NCBI GenBank assembly: GCA_019634345.1
Contig: JAHQVL010000187.1
Coordinates: 1 to 51,841, forward strand
Source: Rhodothermaceae bacterium
GTDB taxonomy: Bacteria; Bacteroidota; Rhodothermia; Rhodothermales; JAHQVL01
DNA length: 51,841 nt
Reading direction: 5' to 3'
The position numbers and the translations under genes were made by a program. Positions 17,692-25,780 of this stretch are shown piece by piece. Each line of letters begins with the position of its first letter. The first letter of the stretch is position 1. Below the pieces are notes generated by a model. That model saw only the letters and a list, made by a program, of their open reading frames with translations. It was not told where the DNA came from and searched no databases.

Positions 17692-18393
17692 ATGAACACA
17701 TCAGCGACTGCTACGCGGGCTCAGCATCAGGGAATCTATCGCCATCTCTTTGAGCTCCTTGTTAAAGTAGCATCTATCTTCGCCACATCGGCACTCGTAT
17801 TTCAAGCTTTTTCTGTTTACTTCGAGCATCTCGATGAGCTCTGGCAATTCCATGTCAGCTACTCCGCCTTTATCCTCTTAGAGGCCAGTTTGATTGTATC
17901 CTGGTTCGCTCTTGAGACTCAACATGAGGTTCCCAGCCTATTAAAAATCATCTCTGCTGGATTTTTATTTTGCATCTTAGCTCTCGTACTGGTCACATCT
18001 GAGCTATACATTGGTGGGGGCAATTACGAACTCAAGGCGCTGTTTTTGTCTACTATTTTTGTGCGCTGCTTACTCTCAACGCTCCTCCCGATTCATCTCC
18101 GATTCCCTGCAAGTACAAGATCCAACTCTAAGAAGGCGATTATTCGTGAACTAATGCTTGAGAGTCAGAAAAAACAGCACGTCCGAAGTGTTAATGATAT
18201 GATTGATCGAGCGCTACTTAAGCATAAACAGAAAAAGGCGCTTAACGAAGTTGAGGTGCTAAAACGGCAACTCATAGAGCGTGCTCACGCCAAGCATAAC
18301 CTGGCTATGGCTCAGGTAAATGCCGAGGTGCATAATCTAAGCCGGAGCTTTGAGGATTTTGAGAACCTAACTGAAGACTATGTAATTCAGTAA
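17692..18393 (+). CDS. Four-TM membrane protein with cytoplasmic coiled-coil tail
   Basis: 233 residues, family not recognised. Four hydrophobic helices are visible near residues 24-45, 54-73, 83-102 and 116-136. The rest (about 140-233) is strongly charged and helical, rich in Lys, Glu and Gln, with a heptad-like pattern typical of a coiled coil. By the positive-inside rule the tail is cytoplasmic. Such a layout is common in small membrane-anchored organisers and sensor-like proteins, but nothing here fixes a function. The ATG at 17692 is the first in frame. The next gene on the same strand is 170 bases downstream, so cotranscription is possible. Confidence 0.65.
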   Translation: MNTSATATRAQHQGIYRHLFELLVKVASIFATSALVFQAFSVYFEHLDELWQFHVSYSAFILLEASLIVSWFALETQHEVPSLLKIISAGFLFCILALVLVTSELYIGGGNYELKALFLSTIFVRCLLSTLLPIHLRFPASTRSNSKKAIIRELMLESQKKQHVRSVNDMIDRALLKHKQKKALNEVEVLKRQLIERAHAKHNLAMAQVNAEVHNLSRSFEDFENLTEDYVIQ

Positions 18394-18563
18394 CCATCCC
18401 TGGCAAGGAGCCTATCGTTTCATCTAGCCAACTCCTTAGAAGAGCTAAATCGTTTTTCACGTTAATAATAGCGCAGGCAGTAGCGCAGGTCTCAGACTTT
18501 TTCTTACTATAAGACCTGGACCCACCTGTTTTGTTATTATTAGTTTAGATACGGTATATACTC

Positions 18564-19409
18564 ATGCGTTGGAAATCGGGTAGACGTAGCACCAATGTTG
18601 AAGACCGCCGCGGTGGCAGAGCGTCTATGGGCAGGGGCTCGAAAGTAGGGCTCGGTACCATCTTGCTCGTTTTAGTGCTCAGTTTTTTCACAGGGCAAAA
18701 CCCTCTGTCCCTCCTTCAGCAAATTGACAGCCAGTCTCCTAGTACACAAGTGCCAAACACAGCCTCGGCAGGCCAGGACGAAGCGGCCGACTTTGTTTCT
18801 GTCGTACTTGGTTATACTGAAGATACCTGGGACACCATTTTTTCTTCCCAGGGCGCACGTTATGTGCAGCCCAAACTCGTCCTCTATGAGGATGCAGTAC
18901 AGTCTGCATGCGGCTATAATACAGCGGCAACAGGGCCCTTTTATTGCCCAGGCGACCAAAAAATGTACCTGGATCTTAGCTTCTTGAGAGAATTACAGCG
19001 CATGGGCGCCAGCGGTGATTTTGCAGTCGCTTATGTTATTGCTCACGAAGTCGGTCATCATATCCAGACTATCCTGGGTACCGAACAACAAGTCCGTCAA
19101 GCCCAGCGAAGAGCAGGTAGAGGCGTTCAGTCGAATCAACTCTCTGTAAGAATGGAGCTTCAAGCAGATTGTTATGCAGGAGTATGGACGCACCACACCG
19201 AGCGGATGCAACAGGTGCTGGACAAAGGGGATGTAGAGGAAGGGCTTGCTGCGGCTGCGGCTGTCGGTGATGATAGATTACAGAAAATGGCCGGGCAACG
19301 TATTCAGCCTGAAGCATTCACCCATGGCACGTCCCAACAACGAATGGAATGGTTCCGCCGAGGCCTGGAAACCGGCCGGATGGACAACTGCGATACCTTC
19401 TCAAATTAA
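18564..19409 (+). CDS. ypfJ: YpfJ/KPN_02809-family neutral zinc metallopeptidase
   Basis: 281 residues, the usual length for this family. The N-terminus MRWKSGRRSTNVEDRRGG is the family's basic, Arg-rich cytoplasmic start, followed by one TM helix (residues about 33-52). The metal-binding HEVGHH lies near residue 160, with the preceding block FYCPGDQKMYLDLSF and the downstream MELQADCYAGVW, whose Glu/Asp can complete the zinc site. These blocks make the assignment secure. The physiological substrate of YpfJ-type proteins is not well established. An intrinsic terminator follows at 19437-19474. Confidence 0.93.
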   Translation: MRWKSGRRSTNVEDRRGGRASMGRGSKVGLGTILLVLVLSFFTGQNPLSLLQQIDSQSPSTQVPNTASAGQDEAADFVSVVLGYTEDTWDTIFSSQGARYVQPKLVLYEDAVQSACGYNTAATGPFYCPGDQKMYLDLSFLRELQRMGASGDFAVAYVIAHEVGHHIQTILGTEQQVRQAQRRAGRGVQSNQLSVRMELQADCYAGVWTHHTERMQQVLDKGDVEEGLAAAAAVGDDRLQKMAGQRIQPEAFTHGTSQQRMEWFRRGLETGRMDNCDTFSN

Positions 19410-19436
19410 CTGAACGAACAAGTTGATTGAACATAG

Positions 19437-19474
19437 AAAGGCCGAGAACCATAAAACGATACTCGGCCTTTTTT
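19437..19474 (+). terminator. Intrinsic terminator of the ypfJ-like gene
   Basis: AAGGCCGAG (19438-19446) pairs perfectly with CTCGGCCTT (19462-19470) around a 15-base loop, followed by a run of six T residues (19469-19474) on the plus strand. It lies 28 bases after the stop codon. Confidence 0.92.
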
Positions 19475-19503
19475 ACATTAAAAACTTTGCACCTTCCACT
19501 ATC

Positions 19504-20565
19504 CTAATAGGGTTTCTCTATTTCTTTGAAGTTAGAGGGCACTCTAAACAATTCAGGATCGTCGTCAATCACCTCAAAGATTTTGTAAGTGGTTTCAGTT
19601 TCAACAAGCACTTTTTGTTCGGTTATTTCACCGCTCTCTTGAGCATCGGAGTTATCTCCACCCACACGAACACCTTGCTGCCTCAAAGCACCACGTGCTA
19701 ACTGCCCTAATCGCCCTTTTCTCTTTTTCTTTTTTTCCTCAGCTTGTCTTTCACCACTTCCTAGAACGGCAGCGACATCTAATTCTTGATCAGGTGGCCC
19801 AATAATGAAATACGATGTGCTTTTTAACGTCAGCCCTTCAATTTTCTGAATTTCCTTTTGCGCCCTCTCCATGGCCGGCCCAATACGAGGATCCTGCTCC
19901 ATCATCTGAGTAATCCCAGCAAAACCGCCATTTTGGGGACTAAAGGATTCTCCTATAGATTCTGCATAATTCTGTGCATACGCATTCATCACGTCATACC
20001 CTTTAACCTCGTCACTAACCCACATGTCAATCAGAGTGTAAAACGTACCCTCAGAAACTTCTGTATCTCCCTCTGCATCCGTCTGTTCTGCCGTGAACTT
20101 CATCTCGATGCGCATCAATTTGCGATCGGCCTTAAAACCAGCAAATTCACCCGTTTCACCCATATCCTCAACACTCAGATCAAACTCTACTTCGGGCATT
20201 TCTTCTTGAGAATCTTCGATCTCTTGCTGTGTGCCTTGCATGCTCGCTTCAAAAAGCGACATCATCTCGTCAAACCCTATGTCATAATAGGTTTTCTTCT
20301 TCAAATCCATTATGGATATCTTCTTATCAACAAGTGAGAAAAGCGTGGCATCCCTATCGCCCTTATCCAACATATAATCTTTAGACATGTATGCATTTGA
20401 TACCTGAGGCTTATTTCCGATAAGCCTACTCATCTCGCCAAGCAAATGTAGTTTACTGCGAGTTTCGGTTTGAAAATGAATGGTTTGCGCAACAGCCGCA
20501 TAGTCTGCTAATCCGATCAGTAGCATCAGAAAAAGAGCAACTGCGTTTTGAATCCTGAGTGTCAT
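19504..20565 (-). CDS. Exported DUF4412-like protein
   Basis: 353 residues from the ATG at 20565; the first 26 form a signal peptide (ending AAVAQ). The mature part alternates short beta strands with acidic segments, including EMPEVEFDLSVEDMGET followed by FAGFKADRKLMRI. That 'modified peptide then readout' layout resembles DUF4412 and related periplasmic or outer-membrane-facing proteins. The C-terminal 90 residues are charged, with a basic KKKKRKGRLGQLARG stretch. The frame extends 15 codons upstream, but the ATG at 20565 directly precedes the signal peptide. It converges on the ypfJ-like gene. No function is known. Confidence 0.6.
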   Translation of the reverse strand: MTLRIQNAVALFLMLLIGLADYAAVAQTIHFQTETRSKLHLLGEMSRLIGNKPQVSNAYMSKDYMLDKGDRDATLFSLVDKKISIMDLKKKTYYDIGFDEMMSLFEASMQGTQQEIEDSQEEMPEVEFDLSVEDMGETGEFAGFKADRKLMRIEMKFTAEQTDAEGDTEVSEGTFYTLIDMWVSDEVKGYDVMNAYAQNYAESIGESFSPQNGGFAGITQMMEQDPRIGPAMERAQKEIQKIEGLTLKSTSYFIIGPPDQELDVAAVLGSGERQAEEKKKKRKGRLGQLARGALRQQGVRVGGDNSDAQESGEITEQKVLVETETTYKIFEVIDDDPELFRVPSNFKEIEKPY

Positions 20566-20669
20566 TGTGTCAAATAAGTTAATTAGAACTACACTACATA
20601 ATTTAATCATTGAAGATGCGTATGCAGCCAGAAAATGGCGTCTTATTAATAAAATTAATTATTAGGAAT

Positions 20670-20719
20670 AAAAAAGGCCTTTGTTGCATCTTGCGATAGA
20701 CTACAGAAGTACAAAGGCC
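20670..20719 (-). terminator. Minus-strand intrinsic terminator with no obvious upstream gene
   Basis: GGCCTTTG (20676-20683) pairs perfectly with CAAAGGCC (20712-20719) around a 28-base loop. Six A residues at 20670-20675 give the U-run on the minus strand, so transcripts running leftwards would end here. The plus strand has no U-run. The genes to the right run rightwards, so no known minus-strand gene needs this terminator. Confidence 0.6.
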
Positions 20720-20777
20720 GATGTTTCAGTGAGACGCAATCCCAATTGGTATGCATTTATCTTCAAAAGGTACGGGT

Positions 20778-21146
20778 ATGGATATTCACACCTACCTGGA
20801 CGAGTGGCACTCAATAGAGCCCAATCGATGTATGTTTGTTAAAGGTGACTTCTGGACATTTCACTTCAATGATCTGTCAAAACCAGTGAAAGAATACCCC
20901 TCAGAATTAACATGCGACGTAATCTCTGTTCACGGGGTTGGTGTGATTGAAGACCTTATCAAAGCATGCGTAGACGAACGAACGGGCTGGCAATACACAC
21001 TCGAATTTGATAGAGAAGAAGAACTGTTCCTGGGCCACATTACCCATTCGAGCGGGAATCGTTATATGGGCCTCGAATCGCTAAATCCGGGTATTGCTCT
21101 ACTCACCGCATATCTAAATACATTGAAAAATCAAGGACCGTCTTAA
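20778..21146 (+). CDS. Small protein, paralogue 1 of a tandem pair
   Basis: 122 residues from the ATG at 20778, which has an AAAGG sequence about eight bases upstream; an ATG at 20751 would add nine residues. No signal peptide or TM helix. It shares with the next gene a W..IEP.RC.....G.F block near the N-terminus and a C-terminal (AYL.TL) helix. The protein is acidic and mixed alpha/beta. No family was recognised. Its neighbour 70 bases downstream on the same strand suggests a two-gene unit arising from an old duplication. Confidence 0.68.
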   Translation: MDIHTYLDEWHSIEPNRCMFVKGDFWTFHFNDLSKPVKEYPSELTCDVISVHGVGVIEDLIKACVDERTGWQYTLEFDREEELFLGHITHSSGNRYMGLESLNPGIALLTAYLNTLKNQGPS

Positions 21147-21215
21147 TATTGGAGGGAATAGGACGATACAGGCTATGCATCCTTTGTAGTGATTTGTTTT
21201 CTATCCAGAAACTCC

Positions 21216-21617
21216 ATGGCCTTAACCCACTTATTAGAGCTTTGGGCAGACATTGAACCGAGCCGCTGTAGCTATGCTTCAGGCATCTTTGTCCTACGCG
21301 GATGGTCCCTCTCGTATGATACCGATTTATCCGAACGATTGACGCTATCTGAAATTCAGTCTGCCGTTCAAGATGCCATTGAACATCGAGGATGGAACTG
21401 GTACCTGGGGCGCGTAGAGATAAACAAAGAGACCTATTACAAAGCAGCAATCTCGATCCCTTCTTACGAAGAAGAAGCCAAAGCCCATACCGCGGATTTT
21501 CTATCTACTCACTCTACCAGCTATGTATTGCTGGAAGCCTATTTACATACATTGGTTATGTATTCCCCTGAGTTGTTCGATGAATCGATTGAGTGGATGC
21601 ATGAGCAGCTTGAATAG
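21216..21617 (+). CDS. Small protein, paralogue 2 of a tandem pair
   Basis: 133 residues from the ATG at 21216; the in-frame GTG at 21189 would add nine. The N-terminal HLLELWADIEPSRC matches the TYLDEWHSIEPNRC of the upstream gene, and the C-terminal LLEAYLHTLV matches LLTAYLNTLK. The middle differs: it has an extended helix (LTLSEIQSAVQDAIEH) and a RGWNWYLG strand that parallels TGWQYTLE. Both are soluble and acidic. The divergence is high, so the duplication is old and both copies have been kept. No function was recognised. Confidence 0.68.
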   Translation: MALTHLLELWADIEPSRCSYASGIFVLRGWSLSYDTDLSERLTLSEIQSAVQDAIEHRGWNWYLGRVEINKETYYKAAISIPSYEEEAKAHTADFLSTHSTSYVLLEAYLHTLVMYSPELFDESIEWMHEQLE

Positions 21618-21758
21618 GAATTTATATCCCGACAATATGCATTAAGGTATTGTTAAGTAGTACTTTTTTTACTATGATGATTAAGGAGATATTATTCCAC
21701 TATGAGTACCTTTTAAACACCTCAACTGAGTACTCCCCTTCAATAAAACCAATACGCT

Positions 21759-22010
21759 ATGAAAAATGTAAAAAGCGGCGTTTGGAGCATCTGGGTGAAA
21801 GATATTGGTGGTGACTTGCATGTCGTTGGGCTTGTGTGTGAGGAACGTGATGTGATGGATTATATGGAAGTGCTGGAATGTGATTCGGAATGTGAACGGG
21901 TATATTGGAGTGCAGATGTCGAAATGACAGGTTCCACTTTTCAAAGTGAAAGAGAAGAGCTTCGGCTGTATGTTGTGACAAAGTTCACAGGACCAATTTT
22001 CATGAATTAA
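21759..22010 (+). CDS. Small soluble protein of unknown function (83 residues)
   Basis: 83 residues with no TM segment: an N-terminal strand-rich stretch (GVWSIWVKDIGGDLHVVGLV) followed by acidic helix-like segments with two Cys near 40-45, ending TKFTGPIFMN. Its stop lies three bases before the minus-strand lipoprotein ends at 22014. The region reads well only in this frame; minus-strand frames across it are low-complexity shadows. It sits behind the two paralogues at 20778-21617 and could belong to the same unit, 141 bases away. No family recognised. Confidence 0.5.
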   Translation: MKNVKSGVWSIWVKDIGGDLHVVGLVCEERDVMDYMEVLECDSECERVYWSADVEMTGSTFQSEREELRLYVVTKFTGPIFMN

Positions 22011-22013
22011 AGA

Positions 22014-22871
22014 TTAGAAAGCCCGAATACGCACCTCGGCAAAATACCTTGCTCCTTTGTCATTGGTATCGAATACCAATGCATTCTCGTAAAAACGATA
22101 GTCTGCCCCTCTCCTGTTCAAGACATCGGTAAAGTAGTTCCCCTGATACGATGGATAACTGATCATTTCAGAGGGAGCCCTCATCATGAATACCATCGTA
22201 TTTATTCCTATAACGTCATCAATGTCACTAAGCGAGTAAAACCGCCTTTCTAAGGACTGTGTTGGATTAGCTGATTCAGCAACTAACCTCGCTGATGCTT
22301 GCATGGAGTTGTGCAAATCGTTTACAAAAGCATTGGTAGATACATTTATAGAGGTACGTGTTTCTACCGAATTGATGAATGCACCTTCCAATTCTTGCAC
22401 CAACGCCTCGACCCTTTGGTCTATCATAGACCAAGGTGTTAAATCGGCCTCTACGGCAACCACGATGACACCAATCACATCTTTCTTAGATACATTCTCA
22501 AACCGTAACCGCCCCATGCTGGGTGGAATTGTTTTTTGTTGTCCGTCCCTAAGGTGGCCGGCCCATGTCTTATCCCGATAGTTATTGACCTGGACCACTG
22601 TATTTCCAGAGGTACCCAGTGTGCTTTTAATTCCAACGACAACAAAATAGGGCTCATCTCCATCATCAACAGGTATCCCCAACACAGTACGGTTTTCTTC
22701 TGCTTCTACGACCAGTATCTTAGAAAGTGCAATCTCCCAGCCCATTAGGGGCTCTGGATCTGGTGTAAATAATCGGCTATTTATACCTCCCCCCTGGCCA
22801 AAACAACCTGACAACAGTAAGGCACACAAAGCAAGTATCCAGACACGAAATGAAATCATAGGGATAGTCAT
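22014..22871 (-). CDS. Lipoprotein of unknown function
   Basis: 285 residues with a clear lipobox (LLSGC, lipidated Cys near residue 23). The mature part begins with a beta region (residues about 45-135, strands such as YFVVVGIKS and IGVIVVAVEAD), followed by a long helical segment and a final strand block. No catalytic motif is visible and no family was recognised. It ends three bases from the plus-strand gene at 21759-22010 and is followed on the minus strand by no close partner. Upstream, the esterase-like lipoprotein gene ends at 22942, 70 bases from this start, so the two may be cotranscribed. Confidence 0.72.
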   Translation of the reverse strand: MTIPMISFRVWILALCALLLSGCFGQGGGINSRLFTPDPEPLMGWEIALSKILVVEAEENRTVLGIPVDDGDEPYFVVVGIKSTLGTSGNTVVQVNNYRDKTWAGHLRDGQQKTIPPSMGRLRFENVSKKDVIGVIVVAVEADLTPWSMIDQRVEALVQELEGAFINSVETRTSINVSTNAFVNDLHNSMQASARLVAESANPTQSLERRFYSLSDIDDVIGINTMVFMMRAPSEMISYPSYQGNYFTDVLNRRGADYRFYENALVFDTNDKGARYFAEVRIRAF

Positions 22872-22941
22872 CTACCAGCAGCAAAGATCTTTAATCTAAC
22901 AATAACACATAGTTAGTGGAATAGGTTTTAGTACGTAAACC

Positions 22942-24234
22942 TTAATTTGATTCAGTTGCCACCCCGAAATGTGAATTGGCAAACTGAACAAACACGTCCC
23001 AATCTCTTGGCCCCACCCCATGCCCTCCCGGACGAATGTGATATCCTAACTCAGCCCCAACCAGTTGATGTACTGTAGGCATCGACTCATTATTCAGCCC
23101 AGAGTACCCCAGCAATTTATACACGGGTTCAGCTGCCTTAAGGGCAAGAAATTCACCTTCAGGATCTGCCCACTCGTCCTCCTCGGCGCTAGCCACTAAT
23201 ACAGGACGAGGTGCCATAAGTGAAATAAGCATATGTTGATCCAACGGAAGACGATCTTCGTTGTTGTTAAATGCCCAAAAGGAGCGACTAAACCAATGAG
23301 GAAATCGCGTATTGATAGCTTCAACAGTCTCACCCATTTTCCGCCGGCTTAATGCAGCTCCTCCACAGCCCGACTGGTTGGAAATAACCAGAGCTATTCT
23401 AGGATCTGTTGCTCCTGCCCACAATGCTGCTTTTCCATTTCTTGAATGGCCCATAACTGCAATTCTACTTGCATCTATATCTGGATCTTGTACCAGGTAG
23501 TCAACAGAGCGATGGATCGCATAAGCCCATGCTGATAGGGCTCCCCAACTTGTATCCGAACGGGCCACAGACCCATCCACAGGTATCGATGCATGGAGGC
23601 CATCCGTAAAATCATCTTTGTCAGGATCAGCATCGGCATGGTAAAAGGTTGCGACTGCGTACCCAGCATGAATTACTTGTTCTATACTCCAGCGATCAAT
23701 ACTCGTCCCCCTTGATGCTTCTGTGGCCTTATTGTCCTCCACACCTGCTCCTCGTTCAGGAATCCACTGGGTAGACAATGGTATCATGCTGTCTGCCAAT
23801 ACAGAGTGATTACCATAAAAATTGGTCCCCAGGAAAACAGGAGACGGAGAGGCTTGTGAGCTTGGGATAACCAATAATACATGCAAAGGCGGTGTGCCTT
23901 CCGGGCCAAATCGAATTGTGACCTGTTTTTTTATCGCCATTCCATCCAAATAATGGGCATCAACGTCATCAATAGTAGTTTGAATGGCCTCTGCAGGGGG
24001 CATGTACCCATACATGTAATGAGAAAACAGGGTTCTAATCTCCCTGACTCTTTTCTCATGCCATTGTGATTCAGTATTAACAGGATTTCCGTCTGCAAAC
24101 TGGAGGGGATCCGGTAGCGTTTCTTGTACAGGAAGTTGATCAAACGGGAGTAGTGTCATTTCAGTTTGTGCAGGCTCTCCGCAACCTATTATGCAAAGTG
24201 CCATACATGAAACAAAGAGGGCAACGCAACGCAT
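22942..24234 (-). CDS. CE15-like glucuronoyl esterase / acetylxylan-esterase-family lipoprotein
   Basis: 430 residues from the ATG at 24234, which gives a lipobox (LCIIGC); the frame runs 36 codons further upstream without signal character. The alpha/beta-hydrolase core carries GHSRNGK near residue 262, fitting the GCSRxGK nucleophile elbow of CE15 glucuronoyl esterases with His for Cys. The catalytic His is in GGHG near 404. An acidic candidate lies in SAEEDEWADPEGEF near 365. CE15 enzymes cut the ester between glucuronic acid on xylan and lignin alcohols; some bacterial members have other substrates. With the glycoside hydrolase at 344 this points to plant or algal polysaccharide use. Confidence 0.8.
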   Translation of the reverse strand: MRCVALFVSCMALCIIGCGEPAQTEMTLLPFDQLPVQETLPDPLQFADGNPVNTESQWHEKRVREIRTLFSHYMYGYMPPAEAIQTTIDDVDAHYLDGMAIKKQVTIRFGPEGTPPLHVLLVIPSSQASPSPVFLGTNFYGNHSVLADSMIPLSTQWIPERGAGVEDNKATEASRGTSIDRWSIEQVIHAGYAVATFYHADADPDKDDFTDGLHASIPVDGSVARSDTSWGALSAWAYAIHRSVDYLVQDPDIDASRIAVMGHSRNGKAALWAGATDPRIALVISNQSGCGGAALSRRKMGETVEAINTRFPHWFSRSFWAFNNNEDRLPLDQHMLISLMAPRPVLVASAEEDEWADPEGEFLALKAAEPVYKLLGYSGLNNESMPTVHQLVGAELGYHIRPGGHGVGPRDWDVFVQFANSHFGVATESN

Positions 24235-24390
24235 CTGATTTTGCCAGATTGGTGATTTCTCAACATTATAGGTATTCCTGATGTGAAATACACCCGTTGT
24301 GTTAACCCAGTAATAAATCGAGAAAAGCCACAAATTTTCCACGTACCCGGTACCAATGACCTCGCCGATAAAGCAAACGTTCTTTTTTCA

Positions 24391-24478
24391 CAGAACCTGA
24401 TTTATAAATAAGAACGGCATCTTTCTTGGTTAACGTAGATTAATCAACTATTCCGTTTATTCCTTTCTTCAGGTTCTG
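24391..24478. promoter_or_regulatory. Inverted repeat in the divergent region before the cohesin-like gene
   Basis: CAGAACCTGA (24391-24400) is repeated inverted and perfect as TCAGGTTCTG (24469-24478), 68 bases apart. A second pair, CGTTCTT (24378-24384) and AAGAACG (24410-24416), overlaps it. The region lies between the minus-strand esterase start and the plus-strand start at 24538. It could hold operator or looping sites; no protein partner can be named. Confidence 0.35.
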
Positions 24479-24537
24479 AGCACTAGAAGCCCCCCTATGC
24501 TTTTTGGGTACTATCAAAACCTTTGGCTTCTTTGTAC

Positions 24538-25314
24538 ATGCGGTTTACCTTATTTTTACTTCTTTCGATCTTAGGGCTGCACCTCTTTATATCTCGCCCA
24601 TCACAGAGCCAGGACGTCTCAATCCAATTACCAGACACCGTAGCGCTTGAGACACCAACGATTACCGTTCCGATCACCGTTGATGACCTAACGGGCATGG
24701 GTCTTATCAGCTTTGAGTTTACAATGTCCTTTGACTCCACTGTTATTCGAGTCGATGATGTGCTGAAGGAGTCTTATCTTTCCGAAGTCTTTGCCTTATT
24801 GGATTTTAATGCCACTCAGCCAGGAAAAGTAATCGTAGCAGGAGCGAGTGGAGGCACACCGCTTGCCGGAGAAGGGCAGTTGCTTGGTTTACAGCTCACT
24901 TTCCTTAGGGAAGGAGTAAGCGATCTCGTCTTTGAGGATTTTAAGTTCGACCCGGGTAATCCTTCCACAAATCTGACACATGGTAGAGTCCGCAACACAA
25001 CGCTCACGAATCGAGATCAACATAATAGAATACCGTCTTCGTTCAGCTTATTGGGTAATTACCCAAACCCTTTTGGCAGTCATACCCGAATCATTTTGGA
25101 TCTTCATGAGCCGGCATTGGTTGGTATCGAGGTATTCAATATGCAGGGCAAGCGTTTAATAGATGTGCCTTACAGGCAAATGTACGCTGGTTCAAATCAA
25201 CGACTAGAACTAAACGCATCATCGATACCCGCTGGCATATATTTTTATTCGGTTAGTGCTTACAGCCAAAGTGGGTACCACGCTGCTACCAAATTCATTA
25301 CAGTCATCCGCTAG
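24538..25314 (+). CDS. Secreted cohesin-like protein with T9SS sorting domain
   Basis: 258 residues from the ATG at 24538; a TTG at 24523 is a less likely start. A signal peptide (ending PSQSQ) precedes a cohesin-type beta sandwich (residues about 28-150) with the family's ITVPITVDDLTGMG and FEFTMSFDSTVI blocks. The last 85 residues are a T9SS type A sorting domain with NYPNPFGS, VFNMQGKRL and GIYFYSV. Cohesin-like domains bind dockerin-like partners in some systems, but no dockerin is visible here. It is probably displayed on the surface by T9SS. The Rad52-like gene begins nine bases after its stop. Confidence 0.83.
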   Translation: MRFTLFLLLSILGLHLFISRPSQSQDVSIQLPDTVALETPTITVPITVDDLTGMGLISFEFTMSFDSTVIRVDDVLKESYLSEVFALLDFNATQPGKVIVAGASGGTPLAGEGQLLGLQLTFLREGVSDLVFEDFKFDPGNPSTNLTHGRVRNTTLTNRDQHNRIPSSFSLLGNYPNPFGSHTRIILDLHEPALVGIEVFNMQGKRLIDVPYRQMYAGSNQRLELNASSIPAGIYFYSVSAYSQSGYHAATKFITVIR

Positions 25315-25322
25315 GAATCTTC

Positions 25323-25769
25323 ATGTTTTTAGAAAAATCATCCAATTCAAGTGAGCCAAACGACACGAAAGTAGAGCTCGAAATCAGAGAAAATGACGAA
25401 GCATTTGGCCGGCCTTTATCCCAAATCCTTTCTGACTTGAGGAAGCCGATTCCAGCTCACATCGTCCATACAAGGCAACAAGGTGGAAGGCGTGTCAAAT
25501 ACCTTAGCATGGAGGACACCATCGCAATTCTTGACCAATACGCACCAGGATGGGAAGGGACCATCAGCAATATATACAGCACCCGGGACCGCATCTTTAT
25601 TGCCTACCGGCTTACCATACACGCAAAGGAAGGTACGTTCTCAAGAGAAGCAACGGGAAGTTTCCAAATGGACCCAGGTAACAATCAACAGAACGATCCA
25701 AGTTCAATGGCTGAATCTGCAGCGCTTCGTAGCGCAGCGGCTAAATTTGGCCTTGCGCTGTATCTATAA
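25323..25769 (+). CDS. Minimal Rad52/DdrA-family single-strand-annealing-like protein
   Basis: 148 residues, soluble. The core matches the Rad52_Rad22 family as found in Deinococcus DdrA and cyanobacteria: FGRPLSQI start, an RQQGGRRVKYLSMED block, the APGWEG motif, a beta stretch (IFIAYRLTIHAKEG) and a final helix with AESAALRSAAAKFGLALYL. The family binds single-stranded DNA ends and promotes annealing or end protection. It lacks the C-terminal extension of DdrA and consists of the core only. The start is eight bases after the cohesin gene's stop, so both may lie on one transcript, an odd pairing of repair and surface genes. No other repair gene is nearby. Confidence 0.78.
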   Translation: MFLEKSSNSSEPNDTKVELEIRENDEAFGRPLSQILSDLRKPIPAHIVHTRQQGGRRVKYLSMEDTIAILDQYAPGWEGTISNIYSTRDRIFIAYRLTIHAKEGTFSREATGSFQMDPGNNQQNDPSSMAESAALRSAAAKFGLALYL

Positions 25770-25780
25770 ACGGCTCAGGT

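Noticed and set aside
21681..21981. Minus-strand frames of 87 and 74 codons across the small gene at 21759
   Set aside because: Both are rich in His, Ile and Phe from the low-C coding strand, share no motif, and overlap each other. The 83-codon plus-strand frame is more protein-like.
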